From an archaeon (GTDB taxonomy: Archaea; Thermoproteota; Nitrososphaeria; Nitrososphaerales; JACAEJ01): a stretch of 64,000 nt of DNA. Shown here one piece after another: positions 25,923 through 33,531 of this stretch. Location of the stretch: NCBI GenBank assembly GCA_024256265.1, contig JACGUK010000006.1, forward strand, positions 144,198-208,197. The letters are read 5' to 3'. A program made the translations under genes and the position numbers. Numbering within the stretch: position 1 is the stretch's first letter; every line of letters starts with the position of its first letter. Below the pieces are notes generated by a model. The model ran no database searches and had not been told where the DNA came from. It saw nothing but the letters and a program-made list of their open reading frames with translations.

Positions 25923-27281
25923 TTACGGTGTCCAAGTGACTGTTACACCAGATGCAGCGGTTACACTTATGCCCCAATCTACCACTACATGTAATCCGTC
26001 TAACTCATCATATGTGATCTGCACGCCTTTGGCAGAAATGGTTAACGTCTTGTAAGCAGTAGTGACTCCTTGAACATCTTCGAGCGTCACCCAGTTTGTG
26101 CCATCAAATGTAGCTTTTATGTAGATATGGTCTTTGGTGCCGCCGTCTCCTAGAACATAGCGAACTGTGACGGTGAATGTTGCTGTCTCTGTAGTCTCCG
26201 CCTTCTTTACATTGACATTTGTGCCTGTTGCTGCGCTGACAACATGTCCACCCCGCGACTCAAATGTTGGTGCTTCTGCAGGAGCTATTCCTTCAATCTC
26301 ATTCTTTATGTCATCCAACGCTGCTGCTAAGTTAGCCCAGCCATGACTACTGCCTGTCAATAACCAGATTTTATCTATGTTCGTCTTAAGGTTCGTGGAC
26401 ATCCATGTCTCAAGATCAGTCTCCATTGTATCTACATAGCCTTTGATAGCAGTTATATCGGCCCAGTTTATGTCATCTACATAGCCTTTGATGGCTGATA
26501 GACCGTATGTAGAACTGTCTAGCTTAGCTTCAATGTCAGCTATATCTGAACTTAAGGCTGATAGTCCATAAGTAGTATCCTTAAGGAGAGACTCAACCTC
26601 GTCTACTAAGACTTCTATTGTTCCTCCATCTGAGAACCATCCAGTAAGCTCTGACTTTATATCTTCAAGCTTACCCATGACAGTAGTTGGTGTAGAAGGA
26701 GAAGCAGTACCTATCGCATCCTTTATATTATCCAATGCTGATGCTAAATCTGTCCATCCTGTATTCCCAGTATTAGTAATGTCAGTAACTAGTTCACCAA
26801 AGAGCCAATCTGCAAAGTTATCCATGTCTGTGAAGTGACCTGACGGCCATGTACCGATGTCAGCCTGTATAGCTATTGTCTCGTTCTTCAAGCTATCATC
26901 ATTTGACCATAGCTTGCCCTCAATATCATTGAACCAATTGTTTACAAAGGTGTAGAATGATCCTCCTGATTTGAGTGTATCTTCTATAGCTTTTGTCTCA
27001 TTCTTTAAGCTATCTTCATTCGACCATAGCTTTCCTTCTACATCTGCTATGGCATTTAGTACTGGTGTGAGGTCAACGCTTATGCCTGCTTCTATCTCAT
27101 TCTTTATGTCATCCAATGCTTCAGCTAGGCTTGTCCATCCGTGACTATTTCCTATTAGATCAAGCTTATCCTCAATGGCTTCTAGTATATCCTCTGCAGG
27201 TTCTATGCCTGCGATAGTGACAGCGAATGGTGCTCTAGCTATATCAGGAGAGGTGTATGGAAAAACATGTGCCTGATGCAC
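25923..27281 (-). CDS. Secreted repeat-containing surface protein, C-terminal part (frameshifted)
   Basis: These 452 codons continue the signal-peptide fragment at 27244-27540 in another frame. After SPDIARAPFAVTIAGIEPAE comes a long helical region. It has three copies of a W-x2-LA-x-ALD(D/N)IK unit and two copies of GKLWSN(E/D)DSLKNET(K/I)AI, plus STYGLSAIKGYVD repeats. The C-terminal domain of about 110 residues is beta-rich (VNVKKAETTETATFTVTVRY, then YIKATFDGTNWVTLEDVQG). No C-terminal membrane anchor is visible. The frames join if one A is removed from the A5 run at 27261-27265, so the natural product is probably one protein of about 530 residues. An S-layer-associated or extracellular role is inferred. 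Confidence 0.7.
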   Translation of the reverse strand: MHQAHVFPYTSPDIARAPFAVTIAGIEPAEDILEAIEDKLDLIGNSHGWTSLAEALDDIKNEIEAGISVDLTPVLNAIADVEGKLWSNEDSLKNETKAIEDTLKSGGSFYTFVNNWFNDIEGKLWSNDDSLKNETIAIQADIGTWPSGHFTDMDNFADWLFGELVTDITNTGNTGWTDLASALDNIKDAIGTASPSTPTTVMGKLEDIKSELTGWFSDGGTIEVLVDEVESLLKDTTYGLSALSSDIADIEAKLDSSTYGLSAIKGYVDDINWADITAIKGYVDTMETDLETWMSTNLKTNIDKIWLLTGSSHGWANLAAALDDIKNEIEGIAPAEAPTFESRGGHVVSAATGTNVNVKKAETTETATFTVTVRYVLGDGGTKDHIYIKATFDGTNWVTLEDVQGVTTAYKTLTISAKGVQITYDELDGLHVVVDWGISVTAASGVTVTWTP

Positions 27282-27540
27282 CTACGCTTACTATTTTATA
27301 TGGTTCACTAAGACTCCATCCACCATTGTTATTGGTATCGAAGTAGACCATGTATGAGCCAGAAGCAAAGCCGCTTCCACTAATGGGTACAATAGTTCCT
27401 GGAGGACCATCATTCACGCCGCCTAAGTTTAGTATTGCTACAGCGAATGCTAATGGTGCTGAAGAGAAGAACATTGAGAGTATGAATAGGCTGATTATAG
27501 CTATGGATACTATCTTTTTACTCTTAAGTTGTGTATTCAT
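27244..27540 (-). CDS. Secreted surface protein, N-terminal part with signal peptide (frameshifted)
   Basis: These 98 codons begin with a basic n-region (MNTQLKSKK), a hydrophobic stretch (IISLFILSMFF) and a cleavage-like APLAFAVA. An IPT/TIG-like strand pattern follows (NDGPPGTIVPISGSGF, then YMVYFDTNN). The frame closes soon after the A5 run at 27261-27265; the following frame encodes the rest of the protein. It may be a real frameshift, a phase-variation site or an assembly error. Confidence 0.7.
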   Translation of the reverse strand: MNTQLKSKKIVSIAIISLFILSMFFSSAPLAFAVAILNLGGVNDGPPGTIVPISGSGFASGSYMVYFDTNNNGGWSLSEPYKIVSVGASGTCFSIHLS

Positions 27541-27568
27541 TGTACAAATAGAATGAAATGTTAGTTAT

Positions 27569-27585
27569 ATAGTTTTGGGAACTAT
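27569..27585. promoter_or_regulatory. Inverted repeat upstream of the surface protein gene
   Basis: ATAGTT and AACTAT flank a five-base TTTGG-type centre, a perfect 6-bp palindrome 29 bases from the surface protein start. It sits just before the three TAACGT repeats and may be part of the same control region. Confidence 0.35.
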
Positions 27586-27594
27586 AAGTGATTT

Positions 27595-27622
27595 TAACGT
27601 ATTAGTAACGTAATTGTAACGT
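27595..27622. promoter_or_regulatory. Three TAACGT direct repeats at exact 11-bp spacing
   Basis: TAACGT occurs at 27595-27600, 27606-27611 and 27617-27622. The 11-bp period puts each copy on the same face of the helix. This is the typical layout of a cooperative operator. It lies between the divergent surface protein gene and the gene at 27706. Confidence 0.5.
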
Positions 27623-27705
27623 GTAATTAGAGCAATCAAAAGAGTCATGGCTGACTTTGTTCAATACAGAAATCTCTAAATCCTTGATTAGAATATAATG
27701 ATGGG

Positions 27706-28407
27706 ATGTCTGCCAATATAGGTCTAAGAAGGATGAAGCCGCCTTGCTTTGTTGAGCTTTCAGATTTAAAGGATTTGGCAAGGTTAACTTGCGCCTTTGA
27801 AAAGATGCCCATACCTATCTTCTCTTTTGATCATAATAATGATGCTTATCTTGCTACACAGATAGATATGTTCATGGGAAGACTCATACTATATTACGTT
27901 AAAGCTAAGGGAGAAAAACATTTTCTCGGTTACAAGAATTCTGGAGGTGTAGAGGAAGTTATCTTATCAGATTCTCCTCTCTTTCCTGCTTATATCTATA
28001 CTCCAATAATACATTTTAAGAAGCTTCCAAAGCTATTTCAGAAAGGATTTGAGCCTATAAAAGGTAAAATGGATAAATTCATCTCAATCCAAGTAAGGGA
28101 TATTGTTAGCCTAGCAAAGGTAAGTTCTTATAAAGTTCTATTCGAAGAGCCACCATTACCACTATTTTCATTCAAATCTGATGATAAGAACATCATAGGA
28201 GCTTTCATTCGTATGAATGAAATGGATGAAAACTCTATCTTCTTCTACACAATAGTAGATGAATCACCCACTCATAACTTCATTAAGTACTCTGCTCTAA
28301 AAGTTGGAGAGGTTGGCTTCACAAATAGAGTTGATGAGCATGGAAATATTTACATTAAGATAATAAAGCTTACAAATGGCCATCCTTTGGTAGAATTGGA
28401 AATATGA
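27706..28407 (+). CDS. Uncharacterised internally duplicated protein
   Basis: This 233-residue protein is not recognised. Two similar segments appear: MPIPIFSFDHNNDAYLATQI near residues 36-55 and PPLPLFSFKSDDKNIIGAFI near 149-168. Each is preceded by a DLKDLARL/DIVSLAKV helix, so it is a tandem duplication of a domain of about 110 residues. The mixed alpha/beta composition has no Cys clusters and no signal peptide. Its stop overlaps the pyrF start by four bases, so it is probably co-expressed with pyrimidine synthesis. Confidence 0.7.
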   Translation: MSANIGLRRMKPPCFVELSDLKDLARLTCAFEKMPIPIFSFDHNNDAYLATQIDMFMGRLILYYVKAKGEKHFLGYKNSGGVEEVILSDSPLFPAYIYTPIIHFKKLPKLFQKGFEPIKGKMDKFISIQVRDIVSLAKVSSYKVLFEEPPLPLFSFKSDDKNIIGAFIRMNEMDENSIFFYTIVDESPTHNFIKYSALKVGEVGFTNRVDEHGNIYIKIIKLTNGHPLVELEI

Positions 28408-29162
28408 AAAAAAGTTTTGCAGACAGGATTATAATTTCATCAAAAGAGCATTTTAGCAGAGTAGTCTTAGCCCTTGATATAGTTGCCAATAAAAGGATTC
28501 AATTAATAGAGAGAGCTTTATCATTGTTAAATAAGTTATCACCACATATAGCTGCATTAAAGCTGAACTACCATCTTCTTCTACCTTTAAATCTTTTCAC
28601 AGATGTTAAAAGAATAGTTGATAACGCTCATAAGTATGGATTACAAGTTATAGCTGATTTAAAGCTCAATGATATAGCATCAACAAATTTAGTAGCTTGT
28701 GATTATCTATGGAGAGCAGGCTTTGATGCCATTATAGCCAATCCATTCATTGGTTATGAGGAAGGACTTGAGCCAGTAATAAAGAGAGCCCATGAGATAA
28801 ATAAAGGAATAATCCTATTGGCATATATGAGCCATAAAGGTTCAAAAGAAGGCTATGGATTAACAGTTATAGATAAAAATCTAAAGCAAGAGAAGATTTA
28901 TGAATTGTTTGTTAAAAGAGCAATTGATTGGAATGCAGATGGGATAGTTGTAGGATCCACTGATTTAGATATACTTTCATCTATAGCATCAAGAGCAAAA
29001 GGGAAGTTATTGACATTCTCTCCTGGTATTGGAGCTCAAGGTGGAGACGCAATGAAAGCAGTAAAGGCAGGGGCTGATTTCATAATAGTTGGAAGATCGA
29101 TAATAGAATCAAAGGATCCTTTATCTAAATTGGTTGAGATAAATAAGGCAACTTATCCATAA
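28404..29162 (+). CDS. pyrF: Orotidine 5'-phosphate decarboxylase
   Basis: This 252-residue TIM-barrel has the OMP decarboxylase catalytic segment VIADLKLNDIAST (the usual D-x-K-x-x-D). ALDIVANKR at the start, ANPFIGYEEGLEPVI, and the phosphate-gripping FSPGIGAQGGDAMKAVKAGA and IIVGRSI follow. It converts OMP to UMP. It is longer than the shortest archaeal PyrF, nearer the bacterial group that keeps an extra loop (AYMSHKGSKEGYG). The ATG overlaps the stop of the upstream unknown gene. Confidence 0.88.
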   Translation: MKKSFADRIIISSKEHFSRVVLALDIVANKRIQLIERALSLLNKLSPHIAALKLNYHLLLPLNLFTDVKRIVDNAHKYGLQVIADLKLNDIASTNLVACDYLWRAGFDAIIANPFIGYEEGLEPVIKRAHEINKGIILLAYMSHKGSKEGYGLTVIDKNLKQEKIYELFVKRAIDWNADGIVVGSTDLDILSSIASRAKGKLLTFSPGIGAQGGDAMKAVKAGADFIIVGRSIIESKDPLSKLVEINKATYP

Positions 29163-29660
29163 GTAGAATTTTTATGAGTTAATAATTTTTCCTATCTATT
29201 CTTATATGATAATTTAACTTGAAACGCAAAAACAAATAAATTGTTCATATATTATAAACATATTGTTTATTATTTATAAACATTTAGTTTAGAAAAATTG
29301 AACGTTCCTTTTCACTAATTTCTTCTGTCAAGGCTCCCTCCTATTTTTAGCTAAACTTCTCTTACTCATGCTCTCATGCGTGCCTTCATGTTATAAGTGA
29401 TAAGACTAGCGAATGGGATCATCAAATCCAAAGTAAGGAAGGTTGAATGAGTGATGATCTTTCCATTCTCAGGTGCAGTCTCCGCCACCCTTACCAAATT
29501 GCTTTCAAAGTCTCGATATTCTTCTTACGGCGATAGCAGAACTTCGCAGTTATAAGCATATATTTAATAATACCACTTCTATGTTTTAAAGCGGTGTATG
29601 GAAGATTCTACTTTCCAGTATAATCTTTCGTATAACTAGATAGTAAAAGAGGTGAAAAAA
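29163..29660. other. Gene-poor stretch with AT-rich inverted repeats and a possible ORF remnant
   Basis: About 500 bases lie between pyrF and a zinc-ribbon gene. At 29254-29282 the heptamers ATAAACA, TGTTTAT and ATAAACA alternate with 3- and 5-base spacers, so either neighbouring pair can form a 7-bp hairpin. On the minus strand an open frame of about 50 codons (29366-29524, no clear start) reads YRDFESNLVRVAETAPENGK and later LTLDLMIPFASLITYNMKA, possibly a decayed gene of unknown family. A TATA-like tract near 29560-29575 precedes the zinc-ribbon gene. No tRNA was found. Confidence 0.4.
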
Positions 29661-29807
29661 TTGGGTTATGCAAACAGATTTGGTCCAAGAGAAATGCACA
29701 AAGCGACTTGCTCTGACTGTGGCAAAGAGACGGAAGTTCCATTCAAGCCTAAAGAAGGGAGACCAGTCTATTGTAAAGAGTGCTATCAGAAGCATAAGAG
29801 ATATTAA
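29661..29807 (+). CDS. CxxC-x17-CxxC zinc-ribbon protein
   Basis: This is 48 residues from TTG 29661, five bases after GAGGTGA; an in-frame GTG at 29652 overlaps that site. It reads GYANRFGPREMHKATCSDCG, then 17 residues from the first CxxC to the second, CKECYQKHKRY. This is the small CxxC-x17-CxxC domain family seen in archaea and several bacteria, presumed zinc binding and possibly nucleic acid binding. Intact metal site and good start signals make it a real gene. Confidence 0.85.
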   Translation: MGYANRFGPREMHKATCSDCGKETEVPFKPKEGRPVYCKECYQKHKRY

Positions 29808-29869
29808 ACTCAGTTAATAATTCTTACCAACTGGGAATAAAGACGTTAATAACCTTCATTCTCCGACCT

Positions 29870-29895
29870 ATGAGAGCAAGGGACAAAGCTCTCCA
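29870..29895. repeat. Hairpin repeat, copy 1
   Basis: GAGAGC (29872-29877) and GCTCTC (29888-29893) form a 6-bp stem around the loop AAGGGACAAA. The sequence around it, CCTATGAGAGCA then GGGA then AAGCTCTC, recurs at 47997-48024 with the same stem and loop length. Both copies lie in non-coding sequence. Confidence 0.5.
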
Positions 29896-30078
29896 TCCTT
29901 TATTTTCTCATGAAATTAACGAAACTACAAGAAAGAGCGAAGAAGAGCTTGAGCAATTCATAAAGAAGACTTTTTACCCTACATTGTAGCTGAAGTAATT
30001 TTATCCTCAGACCTACTTCACAAAGAGAAAGGTACAGAGATCGTTGACAAGATCGTCTTCCTAGATTTTCATACATAA
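29870..30078 (+). pseudogene. Broken small ORF of unknown family
   Basis: A frame from ATG 29870 runs 39 codons to TAG at 29987-29989 and reads LHPLFSHEINETTRKSEEEL. A second frame overlapping its end continues from 29986 to TAA 30078 with VAEVILSSDLLHKEKGTEIV. A single-base shift would join them into about 69 residues. Its first codons coincide with the hairpin repeat, which also occurs elsewhere, so the true start may be lost. Weak evidence; the remaining 120 bases up to 30198 carry only an AT-rich promoter region. Confidence 0.3.
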
Positions 30079-30198
30079 ATCATTTGATTTTTATCCTTCA
30101 CTTCATCGACAATTTTCAATATGAAAATTTTTTCTTTTTTGATATTATCTAATTTAAGCAAAGTTATTATAATCTATGAGTAGAAATAAGCCTTTGAT

Positions 30199-31263
30199 AT
30201 GAAGGCTAAGGTAGCTATAGTTGGAGTAGGAAATTGCGCTTCAGCATTGGTACAAGGAGTCCATTATTATAAGAATTCTAAACCAGATGAGGCTATAGGA
30301 TTGACAAGGTATGATCTAGGAGGTTTAAAGCCTTATGATATAGAGTTTGTATCTGCTTTTGATGTTGATGAAAATAAAGTAGGAAAGGATTTGAGTGAAG
30401 CCATATATGAAAATCCAAACAATACCATAAGAATATATGATGTTCCTAAATTAGGAGTAAAAGTTGAGAAAGGAGAAGTTATAGATAGCATAGGAAAGTA
30501 TGTGAAAGATGTAATAAAAGTCTCTGATAAAGATTCTGTAGATGTTGCATCTGTGATAAAGGATAGTGGTGCAGATATAGTTGTGAATTATGTCCCAGTA
30601 GGAAGTGTAAAAGCTGTGAATTTCTATGCAGAGCAGGCTCTAAAGGCAGGTGCAGCCTTCATAAACGCTATGCCAGTCTTCATAGCATCAAACCCTGATT
30701 GGCAGTCAAGATTTTCTAAATCTGGATTACCAGTGGCAGGGGATGATGTCATGAGCCAGATAGGAGCGACTGTTCTTCACAAAACTCTGATAAAATTGTT
30801 AGTTGATAGAGGTGTTAAAGTTGATGAGACTTATCAATTGAACATTGGAGGAGATACAGACTTTCTCAATATGCTAGAAGAAGAGAGATTATTGGATAAG
30901 AGGGAGAGCAAGACAAGCGCAGTTAAAGCCATGGTTCCTTACCATGTACCAACTAGGATTGGACCTAGTGATTATGTTGGATTCTTAAAAAATGAGAAGA
31001 TATGCTATATCTGGATAAAGGGAAGATATTTTGGTAATTCTCCTATGAATATGGATGTGAAGTTGAGCGTAATAGATGCACCTAACAGTGCAGGAGTGAT
31101 GATAGATGCAATTAGAGGCATGAAGATAGCTTTGATGAGAAATGTTAGTGGACCTTTGATAAGCTTATCTGCTTATTGCTTTAAGCATCCTCCAGTCCAG
31201 ATGCCTTTTGATGAAGCAAAGATAGCCTTCATGGATTTCATAGAAGGAAAGAGAGAAAGATGA
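30199..31263 (+). CDS. ino1: Inositol-1-phosphate (inositol-3-phosphate) synthase
   Basis: This 354-residue protein has the N-terminal NAD-binding VAIVGVGNCASALVQGVHYY and the family signatures GLTRYDLGGLKPYDI, INAMPVFIASNP, GDDVMSQIGATVLHKTLI and LNIGGDTDFLNML. It isomerises glucose 6-phosphate to myo-inositol phosphate, the precursor of archaetidylinositol lipids and of inositol-based solutes. Similar to the actinobacterial/archaeal branch. Complete. Confidence 0.95.
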   Translation: MKAKVAIVGVGNCASALVQGVHYYKNSKPDEAIGLTRYDLGGLKPYDIEFVSAFDVDENKVGKDLSEAIYENPNNTIRIYDVPKLGVKVEKGEVIDSIGKYVKDVIKVSDKDSVDVASVIKDSGADIVVNYVPVGSVKAVNFYAEQALKAGAAFINAMPVFIASNPDWQSRFSKSGLPVAGDDVMSQIGATVLHKTLIKLLVDRGVKVDETYQLNIGGDTDFLNMLEEERLLDKRESKTSAVKAMVPYHVPTRIGPSDYVGFLKNEKICYIWIKGRYFGNSPMNMDVKLSVIDAPNSAGVMIDAIRGMKIALMRNVSGPLISLSAYCFKHPPVQMPFDEAKIAFMDFIEGKRER

Positions 31264-31297
31264 ATTTGTTTTAATATTACTATCTATTATTTAATGG

Positions 31298-32149
31298 ATG
31301 ATAAAAATGCCCATAGAAGTACCGGCAGAGGATTTACAACAGGTATTAAAGCTGATAGAGGAAGAAGTTACATCAGAAAAAATTTCTATCTATTTACTTG
31401 AGAGGAAGATAAGGATCAAAGGTAAAAAGATTCCTACTGAAATTCTCAACGATATAGTAAAAGCAACAGAGAATTTGGTGGCTCTTCCTGAGCCTGTATT
31501 AGGAAAATTCTTAGTTGTAACTGGTATAGACAAATCAGGTAAAGAGACTCAATGCTTTAACCCAAAAAGAATCGAAAGAGTATTATCAATATATGAATTT
31601 TTAACAGAATCATCTTATAAAGTGAAGAAAGTTTCTTTACCATCTTACGATACCAACCTTGGAGCATTGGTAGGCTCATACCTAAAGAAAGAATCAAATG
31701 TAATAATAAAGGGTGAATTGTCGAAGGATTATGCATGGATTCTATGGTCTTTAGATAGGGCTCAACACAATAATGCAATAGTAGAATGGTTAAAGGATGA
31801 TCAAAAGAATATAGTTCTATCAAAAAGATGGTTAGAGAGCAACGTTGTTTATCAGAAGGCTAATGAGATAGATGAAAAGAGAATATTGAATTTAGAGAAG
31901 AACATAATAAAGCAGGATTATACATTCATAATAGACTTGCCTGCAGATATTGCTCTTAAAAGAATAGATAAATTCGAGATTAGAGAGGATCTTTATGAAG
32001 ATGTAATCTTTCTTGAAAAAGTTAGGAAATTATTTCTTAATCTAAAGGATTACTATCCCTTCGGCAAGGTATTCATAGTAAATGGTACGAACCCTCCTGA
32101 TGTTGTGAATAAGCAAATCTTAGACTTATTAAGAGAGCTAGGATTCTAA
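31298..32149 (+). CDS. tmk: Thymidylate kinase with N-terminal extension
   Basis: This is a 283-residue protein. The kinase domain begins near residue 70 with the P-loop GIDKSGKETQ at 76-85 and has YAWILWSLDRAQHN (TMP-binding region), NIVLSKRWLESNVVYQ (the DR-like and TSxxY-like site) and IIDLPADIALKRI. It phosphorylates dTMP to dTDP. The first 65 residues (VPAEDLQQVLKLIEEEVTSE, then KIRIKGKKIPTEILNDI) form an extra domain unlike bacterial Tmk. The P-loop Lys in place of Gly (GIDK) is unusual. The 3' end overlaps the minus-strand gene by 12 bases. Confidence 0.85.
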   Translation: MIKMPIEVPAEDLQQVLKLIEEEVTSEKISIYLLERKIRIKGKKIPTEILNDIVKATENLVALPEPVLGKFLVVTGIDKSGKETQCFNPKRIERVLSIYEFLTESSYKVKKVSLPSYDTNLGALVGSYLKKESNVIIKGELSKDYAWILWSLDRAQHNNAIVEWLKDDQKNIVLSKRWLESNVVYQKANEIDEKRILNLEKNIIKQDYTFIIDLPADIALKRIDKFEIREDLYEDVIFLEKVRKLFLNLKDYYPFGKVFIVNGTNPPDVVNKQILDLLRELGF

Positions 32150-32341
32150 AGACTTGAGAATATCCTCTACGCTCTTTTTTCCTAGTATCTTTATTAAACG
32201 ATCTCTAGATTCTTCTCCCTTCCATGATTCAAGGATGCTTATAACAGCATCTTTTACACTAGGGCTTAGATCATAGAGAGCATCTTCTACGAGCTTTCTT
32301 CTCCCTTTAATAATATCTTTGGTTCTGAATGCTTCTCCCAT
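32138..32341 (-). CDS. Small helical protein of unknown function
   Basis: This 67-residue protein has about four helices (DIIKGRRKLVEDALYDL, SVKDAVISILESW, SRDRLIKILG, SVEDILKSLES). The family is not recognised. It has a good ATG and no competing gene on the other strand except the last 12 bases of tmk. Confidence 0.5.
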   Translation of the reverse strand: MGEAFRTKDIIKGRRKLVEDALYDLSPSVKDAVISILESWKGEESRDRLIKILGKKSVEDILKSLES

Positions 32342-32428
32342 TTGATTTATTTATGGTATAACTTTTAGATAAATATTTAAGACAAATATACCCCAAGATA
32401 GGAATTCCAAAAAGGAGGTGATTAAATT

Positions 32429-32818
32429 ATGGAAGATGTGAAGATAAAGATTTCAGTGCTGTGGCTATTTACGGAAGTGGCTGGTTTGGCTTCCGGGTTA
32501 TTGATGCTTATGGAGCCAGGTGTAATAGAGCAAATAATGACGGGAGAAATATTAGGCATGAAAATAGGACCTGAATTCTTGCTACTGTTCGCAATCATAT
32601 TGTTGGTTCCATTGGTGATGGCTTTCCTGTCCCTGACCTTAAAGGATTCGACAAATCGCTGGGCAAACATCATCGTGGGCATAGTCTGGTTTGGTCTTTT
32701 ACTCACTGATCTGCCAACGTATTTGGCAAACCCATCTGCATATGCGATACTAATGTGGCTTTCACAAGTTGTGGCTACAGCACTGATTGTCTGGTACGCA
32801 TGGAAGTGGCCTAAATAG
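32429..32818 (+). CDS. Four-helix membrane protein (DUF6326-like)
   Basis: This 129-residue protein has four transmembrane stretches (LFTEVAGLASGLLML, LLLFAIILLVPLVMAFLSL, WANIIVGIVWFGLLL and LSQVVATALIVWYAW) and a short polar N-terminus. The spacing resembles DUF6326-type membrane proteins of bacteria and archaea. The ATG follows a strong AAAGGAGG site. Base composition is richer in G+C than the flanks, which together with the next gene suggests a recently acquired pair. Confidence 0.7.
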   Translation: MEDVKIKISVLWLFTEVAGLASGLLMLMEPGVIEQIMTGEILGMKIGPEFLLLFAIILLVPLVMAFLSLTLKDSTNRWANIIVGIVWFGLLLTDLPTYLANPSAYAILMWLSQVVATALIVWYAWKWPK

Positions 32819-32891
32819 GGAGCATGAGTCGTTGATTAACAAAGAGCATATATGATAGACGTTTGGATTGCTGAATTGAAAGTCAAAGCAG

Positions 32892-33320
32892 TTACTTAAC
32901 TTCGTCAGGAAATCCCTTGTATTCGATAACACCTAGTTGTTTGAGAAAATCCAATTCGTCTGCGACGAACCACATTTCTACAATCTTACCATCAACTATA
33001 CGCCAGATGCAAACAGCTTCCCATGTTGTCTTCTTGCCAGTTGGGGCTAATCCACGATACTCGCCTGTGTGTGTCGCAGTACCTTTCAAATGAATCCACA
33101 CCTTATCCCCTTCAGCGATGATGTCCTCAACGGTCTCCAGAGTATCTGGAAAGCTCTTGTAAAACATGGTCAAGTGTTGTTTGTAACTTTCCAGACCCCG
33201 CAACTGACGCGGATGGTCAACATAATCGAGTGCTATTAACTCGTCCAGTAAGGCTAGGTTATGCTTATTGAAGACTTCAAACAACCTGCGTACAATAGCC
33301 TTATTCTCTTCTAATGACAT
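32892..33320 (-). CDS. SnoaL-like ester cyclase family protein
   Basis: This is 142 residues from the ATG at 33320, placed six bases after GGAGGA. The SnoaL/NTF2-like fold shows ENKAIVRRLFEVFNKHNLAL, ALDYVDHPRQLRGLE, FPDTLETVEDIIAEGDKVWI, TATHTGEYRGLAPTGKK and IWRIVDGKIVEMW. Members include polyketide cyclases and many of unknown substrate. The G+C level is above that of the neighbours, as in the membrane gene at 32429, so horizontal arrival from bacteria is possible. Confidence 0.85.
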   Translation of the reverse strand: MSLEENKAIVRRLFEVFNKHNLALLDELIALDYVDHPRQLRGLESYKQHLTMFYKSFPDTLETVEDIIAEGDKVWIHLKGTATHTGEYRGLAPTGKKTTWEAVCIWRIVDGKIVEMWFVADELDFLKQLGVIEYKGFPDEVK

Positions 33321-33531
33321 AGAACATCCTCCTCCCTTTATTATCAATCCTAATTTTCTCCTTTTGACATTAAATAGTTGTTGTTATTATCACCCAATGA
33401 CCAATACAAATTCTGTCATCTTTCTGCTTATACCATACTTTATATCAAGTAACTTTACAACATTCTTCAGAATTTAAACCTCATCTGTATCTTTAAGGAT
33501 ATATAGCCATAGCACAAATACTAATGTCAAA

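Noticed and set aside
29366..29524. Minus-strand frame that might be a transposase remnant
   Set aside because: About 50 codons without a start; no catalytic motif or inverted repeat. Mentioned only in the gap description.
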